A stretch of DNA of 10,134 bases from Candidatus Profundicultor aquiphilus (GTDB lineage Bacteria > Atribacterota > Atribacteria > Atribacterales > Caldatribacteriaceae), in NCBI GenBank assembly GCA_013314795.1, contig JABUEZ010000057.1:1-10134 (forward strand). The letters run 5' to 3'. Below, one piece after another: positions 6,678 through 10,134 of this stretch. A program made the translations under genes and the position numbers. Positions within the stretch are counted from its first letter, which is position 1; each line of letters opens with the position of its first letter. Below the pieces are notes generated by a model. The model made no database searches. It saw only the letters and a program-made list of their open reading frames with translations, and was not told where the DNA came from.

Positions 6678-7322
6678 TCACTCCAGCCGAAATGTATAAC
6701 TCTCTTCCCAGAAACGGTACTCTAACCAGGTAGCTCGCCGGAAAAGACCGGTAAGCTCCTTGCGCTGCCTTTCAGGAATATCCTTCGCTTCTTCCCCCAC
6801 ATGAGTAAGAAGTTCATTGGTAATCCTTTGATACGCCTCACCAGCATAACTTTCCAACCAGAAACGATATGTTGAGGGAATGTCCTTTCCTGCCTGAGGA
6901 AACAACCGTTCTCCAATTTCCTTATAGCTCAAAAAACAGGGACACAGAACTACAAGGATATCCAGTACATCGCCTTCATAGGCGGTACGGAGCAAAAAGT
7001 CTCCATAGATCGTGGCTACTTCCCCTTTTGAGAAAAATTCCATCCCTTTTTCTCTCTTAATGGCTTCATGCATAGCCACTTCTCCCTGCAGTGTCTCATA
7101 AAGCAGGTGAATGGCAAAATCCTTTACTCTCCCCTGAGCTTTAGCCACGAGAATCCCCAGCGTGGAAAGCAAGTCCTGCAGGTAATAGTCATCCTGGCTC
7201 AGGTAATACTCAAATTTTTCACGGGACAAAACACCACGAGCAAGTTCCATCAGAAACGGATGATTCAAAATCTTCTGCCAGTCTTGGAGTACAGCCTGCT
7301 TACATTCCTCGATGAAACTCAA
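6678..7322 (-). CDS. tenA: TenA-family aminopyrimidine aminohydrolase (thiaminase II type)
   Basis: A 214-residue all-helical TenA protein. HPF near residue 21, then QDDYYL (43-48) with the substrate-binding aspartate, CPCFLSYKEIG (127-137) with the catalytic cysteine C129 and Y133, and a C-terminal EYRFWEESY (201-209) with the expected active-site glutamate are all present, so it should be active. TenA hydrolyses aminopyrimidine breakdown products of thiamine to the hydroxymethylpyrimidine used in thiamine salvage, in the cytoplasm. The start codon is TTG, supported by AGGTAGGGA just upstream; an ATG 22 bases before it is out of frame. No THI-box-like sequence is visible in the 69 bases upstream. 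No other thiamine genes are near. The E1 enzyme downstream needs thiamine diphosphate, a possible physiological link. Confidence 0.9.
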   Translation of the reverse strand: MSFIEECKQAVLQDWQKILNHPFLMELARGVLSREKFEYYLSQDDYYLQDLLSTLGILVAKAQGRVKDFAIHLLYETLQGEVAMHEAIKREKGMEFFSKGEVATIYGDFLLRTAYEGDVLDILVVLCPCFLSYKEIGERLFPQAGKDIPSTYRFWLESYAGEAYQRITNELLTHVGEEAKDIPERQRKELTGLFRRATWLEYRFWEESYTFRLE

Positions 7323-7391
7323 AAATCCCTACCTTCCTCTCCATATGGAAAATATAAAACCACCGCCTCAGTGCACGAACAACCGTAAAGA

Positions 7392-7571
7392 CTAAGACAT
7401 CTCCTGGAGCAGACTTTTCAAGGAAGAAGCCGCGTGGTGGTTTTCATCGTTTTTTCCTTTCTTAAAGTCGGAAAAAGAAACCAGGGACAAACTCTGGGAA
7501 TCACCAGGTAAAAGCGGCACCGATAAAGTATTCTTGTAAAGACCCTGATTCGTGCGAATTTTCATCTTCAT
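7392..7571 (-). CDS. Small hypothetical protein, 59 residues
   Basis: I do not recognise this protein. ATG 7571 is chosen because AAAAAGGAGG ends 7 bases upstream, the best ribosome binding site in the window; the longer in-frame start at 7625 has no such support. The product starts MKMKIRTNQGLYKNT, is polar with no membrane segment or signal peptide, has a basic/acidic middle (KKGKNDENHH) and ends in a possible short amphipathic helix (SSLKSLLQEMS). SFSDF followed by a helix ending SLKSLLQE is weakly reminiscent of the N terminus of YaaR (DUF327) proteins. If that is right, this would be a truncated remnant, but the similarity is too slight to name it. It lies between rpiB and tenA on the same strand, 101 bases after rpiB and 69 before tenA, with a hairpin upstream. 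Translation is likely; function is unknown. Confidence 0.55.
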   Translation of the reverse strand: MKMKIRTNQGLYKNTLSVPLLPGDSQSLSLVSFSDFKKGKNDENHHAASSLKSLLQEMS

Positions 7572-7578
7572 TCCATAT

Positions 7579-7588
7579 CCTCCTTTTT
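7579..7588 (-). promoter_or_regulatory. Strong ribosome binding site of the small ORF
   Basis: AAAAAGGAGG on the minus strand, 7 bases before ATG 7571. It fixes the start of the 59-residue ORF and is the main evidence that this ORF is translated. Confidence 0.7.
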
Positions 7589-7619
7589 CTACTCTCCACT
7601 TTATATATCGGCGCATACA

Positions 7620-7639
7620 GGACAAACTTTAGTCTGTCC
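7620..7639 (-). repeat. Near-perfect 20-base palindrome / hairpin after rpiB
   Basis: On the minus strand GGACAGAC-TAAA-GTTTGTCC folds as an 8-pair stem with one G-U pair and a four-base loop. It lies 33 bases after the rpiB stop. The bases after it (TGTATGCGCC) are not a T-run, so it is not a standard intrinsic terminator. It could be an attenuating or processing stem, or an operator for the small ORF and tenA. Confidence 0.5.
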
Positions 7640-7672
7640 CTGGATTCTTACCTCAAGGAAAAAATAGGCAAT

Positions 7673-8149
7673 TTACCGAGAGAATTTTTTCTGCAACAAT
7701 TCCCAAACCTCTCGTTCAATTTCTTCAAGATACGCCAGGCGCTCAGCGTACTTACCCCCATCAAAAGGAGTGCGCAAAAAGATGTCAACGAGCGCCAGAG
7801 CCTGGGCAAGTTCAATGGTTCGCGCCCCCAAAACCAGAATATTTGCATCGTTGTGTTTTCGAGCATTCAGAGCCGTAAACTCACTGAAGGAAACCACCGC
7901 TCGTACCCCAGGGTAACGGTTGGCACCGATTGACATCCCCCCACCGGTCCCACAGATGAGAATACCCCGTTCAACTTCTCCCAAAGAGACGGCACGAGCC
8001 ACCTTCCGGGCATAGGGACCCGTCCCGGTGGGGGTTTCGTCCGGCGCACCATAATCCAGCACCTCATATCCCTCTTGCCCGAGTTTCTTTTTAATTTCCT
8101 CCTTAAAACGAAACCCAGCATGATCCGAGGCAATGGCAATCTTCATCAT
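7673..8149 (-). CDS. rpiB: RpiB/LacA/LacB-family sugar-phosphate isomerase
   Basis: The product has 158 residues, standard for the family. SDHAGF (8-13), ILICGTGGGMSI (63-74) with the catalytic cysteine C66, ARKHNDAN (96-103) and the C-terminal GGKYAERL (131-138) identify it. RpiB interconverts ribose 5-phosphate and ribulose 5-phosphate; relatives act on allose, galactose or tetrulose phosphates. Three family positions differ here: the usual DYPDYA loop reads TGTGPYA (41-47), GTGIGMSI reads GTGGGMSI, and the GGR phosphate-binding arginine is lysine. This suggests a paralogue with its own substrate. ATG 8149 overlaps the GH4 stop as ATGA (a second in-frame ATG follows at 8146), with GGGGAG inside the GH4 gene as ribosome binding site. 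The two are therefore translationally coupled, and its substrate may derive from the GH4 pathway. The name rpiB is by family only. Confidence 0.85.
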   Translation of the reverse strand: MMKIAIASDHAGFRFKEEIKKKLGQEGYEVLDYGAPDETPTGTGPYARKVARAVSLGEVERGILICGTGGGMSIGANRYPGVRAVVSFSEFTALNARKHNDANILVLGARTIELAQALALVDIFLRTPFDGGKYAERLAYLEEIEREVWELLQKKFSR

Positions 8150-9558
8150 TTTGCCAGCTCCCCAAAACGAGCAAAAATTGCCAGAGCTGGATCAATGGGA
8201 ACCTTAGCTCGCTGCACATCCTTGGGAATAACAATGGTTGGAGTGGGTTTGAGCGTTTTCCCCTCGAACTGGGGCAACCACTGCTTTTCTTTCTCCAGCA
8301 TCTCCCGAACCATATCCCGGACTTCCTTCAGAGTGAGAACAGCCCCGGTGAGTGGATCCAGAGCACAGGCCTGGACAACGTATTCTGGATCACCACTTTT
8401 AGCAGCCAGCACCGCCAGACGCTGAACGTTGATATTGGTTAAATTCAGTGCTGCACACTGAGGAGGAAGATCTCCCACAATGGTTCGATGCAGTCCCGAG
8501 CGATCCGCATACATGGGCCCCTCGGCACAGCAATCTGGAGGAAGATTCGTAATCATCCCGTCATTCCGGACATTTCCGTTAAACTTAAAAACCTTCCCCG
8601 TTTCCAGCGCTTCAATGATATAGGAACAGTATTCCACACTCCTTGGCGGAAGGGTCACCGGTTCATCGCTCAAAACATCTTTGTCCTTATACTTATCGGC
8701 CACATACTGCGACCACTTATAGTAGGCCCCAGATTCACCGCCAAAAGACGGTTCATCGCAGTAGAGTTCCAGAGCTTTTTTGTTTTTGCGGAACCAGGGA
8801 ACATATTCTGAAAGATGACCGGTAGATTCAGTCATAAAGTACCCAAAATGCCGAAACACTTCCCCACGAACTTTTTCGTTGACGTAGTACTCGGGCTTCT
8901 CAAAACGTTCCCGAAGAATGGGATAAAGATCTTTCCCCCGGTGCTCCAGTTTAATAAACCAGGCCATATGGTTGATCCCGGCACAGATATAGTCAATTTC
9001 TTCCTTCGGCACCCCCACATATCCAGAAATCAAATCCAGAGTGGTCTGCACCCCATGGCAAAGGCCAACAAATTGAACCCTGGTTTCCCCCAGTGCCCAG
9101 CAAACCATGGCCATAGGATTGACATAATTGAGGAGAACCGCTCTGGGGCACAATTCTTCCATTTCCCGAGCAACTTCAAGAATTACGGGAATACTCCGCA
9201 ATGCTCGGAATACTCCTCCCGGCCCAAGCGTATCACCAATACACTGATCCACACCATACTTGAGAGGGATTTCATAATCCATCTGAAAAGCCGAGACCCC
9301 ACCAACTTGAAAGGTGGTAATCACATAATCTGCATCCCGGAGGGCCTCCCTTCGATCTGTAGTGATGGATACCTCCGACCTGAGACGATTTGCCTCAATA
9401 ACCCTTCGCGCAAAGCGTTCTACCTGACTTGTGCGAGTCGTAGAAGGGGCCATCAGCACAAACTGTGTGTCCTCCAGAGACGGTGTGGCCATAATATCAA
9501 GCATCAGTGTCTTACAGAAAACAATACTCCCTGCTCCAATAATGGCAATCTTTCTCAT
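8146..9558 (-). CDS. GH4 family NAD/Mn-dependent glycosidase (alpha-galactosidase/alpha-glucuronidase-like)
   Basis: A complete GH4 protein of 470 residues. The dinucleotide loop is IGAGSIVF (7-14), and DTLGPGGVFRALR (109-121), NYVNPMA (144-150), LCHGVQ (166-171), GINHMAWF (194-201), EYVPWF (251-256) and GDLPPQCAALNLTNINV (362-378) follow in family order. C167 and H197 should bind the metal. GH4 enzymes cleave glycosides by transient oxidation at C3 with bound NAD and an elimination step. The overall pattern resembles MelA-type alpha-galactosidases, but CHG in place of CHS is reported for Thermotoga alpha-glucuronidases, so specificity is open. The family aspartate after strand 2 (LMDID) is replaced here (LMAPST, 35-40). 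No signal peptide is present, so it works in the cytoplasm on an imported glycoside. ATG 9558 has GGGGGAT upstream; the gene ends in an ATGA overlap with the isomerase. Confidence 0.9.
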   Translation of the reverse strand: MRKIAIIGAGSIVFCKTLMLDIMATPSLEDTQFVLMAPSTTRTSQVERFARRVIEANRLRSEVSITTDRREALRDADYVITTFQVGGVSAFQMDYEIPLKYGVDQCIGDTLGPGGVFRALRSIPVILEVAREMEELCPRAVLLNYVNPMAMVCWALGETRVQFVGLCHGVQTTLDLISGYVGVPKEEIDYICAGINHMAWFIKLEHRGKDLYPILRERFEKPEYYVNEKVRGEVFRHFGYFMTESTGHLSEYVPWFRKNKKALELYCDEPSFGGESGAYYKWSQYVADKYKDKDVLSDEPVTLPPRSVEYCSYIIEALETGKVFKFNGNVRNDGMITNLPPDCCAEGPMYADRSGLHRTIVGDLPPQCAALNLTNINVQRLAVLAAKSGDPEYVVQACALDPLTGAVLTLKEVRDMVREMLEKEKQWLPQFEGKTLKPTPTIVIPKDVQRAKVPIDPALAIFARFGELAK

Positions 9559-9599
9559 ATCTCATCCCCCTTATGGTGTAATGGAGTGAATCTATCTTA

Positions 9600-9608
9600 A
9601 GTATACCA
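9600..9608 (-). promoter_or_regulatory. Predicted extended -10 promoter for the GH4 operon
   Basis: On the minus strand TGGTATACT contains TATACT (9605-9600) preceded by TGG, an extended -10 element. I see no good -35 hexamer at the normal distance. Transcription would start near 9593, about 35 bases before the GH4 ATG. Confidence 0.45.
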
Positions 9609-9650
9609 CCCTAAAAACCTGTATCTCTATCCAATATCCCTTTTTTCCTC

Positions 9651-9656
9651 TATAAT
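9651..9656 (+). promoter_or_regulatory. Predicted -10 box for the small membrane protein gene
   Basis: TATAAT is a perfect -10 hexamer placed 30 bases before ATG 9686. The -35 region at the expected spacing (about 9628-9633, TATCCA) is weak. It lies back to back with the GH4 promoter in a 127-base divergent intergenic region. Confidence 0.5.
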
Positions 9657-9685
9657 GTCTTCAGAAGAAAAAGGAGGGAAAGACA

Positions 9686-10009
9686 ATGGCAAGTTGGATT
9701 TGGATATTGATTCCTTTAGCAGGAATTCTGGTCGCCATTGTGGCGATTCTCACCGAACACCGTCAGAAAATGGCCATGATTGCCAAAGGGCTCGCACCTC
9801 AGGACCTGAAACCTCTCTCGCCACCTAAACCGGAAGACACCCTGCGAGGTAGCCTTATTACCATAGCCGCCGGTATAGCCTTACTTCTCGCCGAAGTTAT
9901 CGGAAAACTCAACGCCTGGATCCTGGTCCCAGCTTTTATCTGTATCTGCGTGGGAGGGGCGCGCCTGGTGGCAATCTTTCTTGCTCACCGCCCCTCACCG
10001 GAAAAATGA
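9686..10009 (+). CDS. Small three-helix membrane protein, DUF6249-like
   Basis: A protein of 107 residues read opposite to the GH4 gene. Hydrophobic segments are at about 3-23 (WIWILIPLAGILVAIVAI), 56-72 (SLITIAAGIALLLAEVI) and 75-98. Between the first two lies a cytosolic-type stretch HRQKMAMIAKGLAPQDL, followed by a proline-rich linker. The order helix, H-R-x-K-M-A-M-I-x-K-G, proline linker and two helices resembles DUF6249 proteins, whose biochemical role is unknown to me. The start is well supported by AAGGAGGG ending 7 bases before ATG 9686 and a TATAAT box upstream. Its TGA at 10007-10009 abuts the end of the convergent gene at 10010. No sigma-factor or partner gene is seen on the plus strand inside the window. 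Confidence 0.75.
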   Translation: MASWIWILIPLAGILVAIVAILTEHRQKMAMIAKGLAPQDLKPLSPPKPEDTLRGSLITIAAGIALLLAEVIGKLNAWILVPAFICICVGGARLVAIFLAHRPSPEK

Positions 10010-10134
10010 TCAACACCGCGCAGGAATTTCTTCGGGAAGCAATCCCTTTACGATTCCCAAATCGAGAACACCGTTTGTTACCCACAGCGACCGGCTGGCA
10101 AAGGTCCACTCTTTTCCCCAGAGGTCGCTGATTG
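10010..10134 (-). CDS. C-terminal end of an unidentified protein (enters from right edge)
   Basis: The minus strand is open from the right edge to a TGA at 10012-10010, coding 40 complete residues with a balanced composition (including WGKEWTFASRSLWVTNG and DLGIVKGLLPEEIP). It looks like genuine coding sequence, and its stop lies directly next to the stop of the convergent membrane-protein gene. I cannot assign a family from this fragment. A competing plus-strand ORF (10006-10131) reads in the same bases but has an arginine-rich, less natural composition. Confidence 0.5.
   Translation of the reverse strand, partial: ISDLWGKEWTFASRSLWVTNGVLDLGIVKGLLPEEIPARC

Noticed and set aside
7323..7391. 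Thiamine-diphosphate riboswitch before tenA
   Set aside because: The 69-base gap is too short and I see no THI-box core (CTGAGA-type helix) on the minus strand.
7323..7672. Possible tmRNA, suggested by NDEN in the small ORF and the gap length of about 350 bases
   Set aside because: No tRNA-like ends, no TTCGA arm and no terminal CCA are present; the four-residue match to the proteolysis tag is chance.
8815..9600. Plus-strand open frame of 261 codons opposite GH4
   Set aside because: It lies antisense to a GH4 gene with all family motifs, and its product has no recognisable domain.
1..10134. CRISPR array, transposase, phage or toxin-antitoxin genes
   Set aside because: No spaced identical repeats, transposase motifs, integrase motifs or recognisable toxin pairs were found on either strand.

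Overview
The window is a bacterial chromosomal segment of roughly even GC content, densely packed with genes. Almost every gene lies on the minus strand, so genes are read from high to low coordinates. Intergenic gaps are short and no phage, transposon, CRISPR or rRNA/tRNA genes are visible. The content (NAD-dependent GH4 glycosidase, PfkB kinase, SorC regulator, polyol-phosphate dehydrogenase, sugar-phosphate isomerase) points to a saccharolytic, probably fermentative anaerobe. The protein style reminds me of Atribacterota, Thermotogota or thermophilic Bacillota. I lean to Atribacterota, but this is an impression and not a phylogenetic result.

Reading the minus strand: a GH4 glycosidase (9558-8146) is translationally coupled by an ATGA overlap to an RpiB-family sugar-phosphate isomerase (8149-7673). 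After a hairpin/palindrome at 7620-7639 comes an unrecognised 59-residue ORF with an excellent ribosome binding site (7571-7392). Then come a TenA-type thiamine salvage hydrolase (7322-6678, TTG start) and a ComF-family phosphoribosyltransferase-like protein (6640-5906).

An AT-rich 92-base gap follows, with a sigma-A-like promoter and two palindromes. It opens a tight operon: SorC regulator (5813-4860), PfkB sugar kinase (4856-3915), mannitol-1-phosphate 5-dehydrogenase-like enzyme (3910-2729), fused alpha/beta thiamine-diphosphate E1 dehydrogenase (2687-678) and an MFS transporter whose C-terminal half lies beyond the window (616 to the left edge). The simplest reading is an inducible catabolic operon for a polyol or related sugar. 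The MFS protein imports it, the PfkB enzyme phosphorylates it, the MtlD-like enzyme oxidises the polyol phosphate to a ketose phosphate, and the E1 fusion uses a downstream keto compound. SorC would sense a phosphorylated intermediate. The true substrate is not deducible from sequence alone.

At the right edge, a short three-helix membrane protein resembling DUF6249 (9686-10009) is read divergently from GH4 on the plus strand. Its stop codon abuts the end of an unidentified minus-strand gene that enters from the right (10134-10010). The most interesting items are the PTS-independent polyol operon with an orphan E1 fusion, the departures from family motifs in GH4 and RpiB, the regulatory palindromes in front of sorC, and the small ORF with its hairpin.
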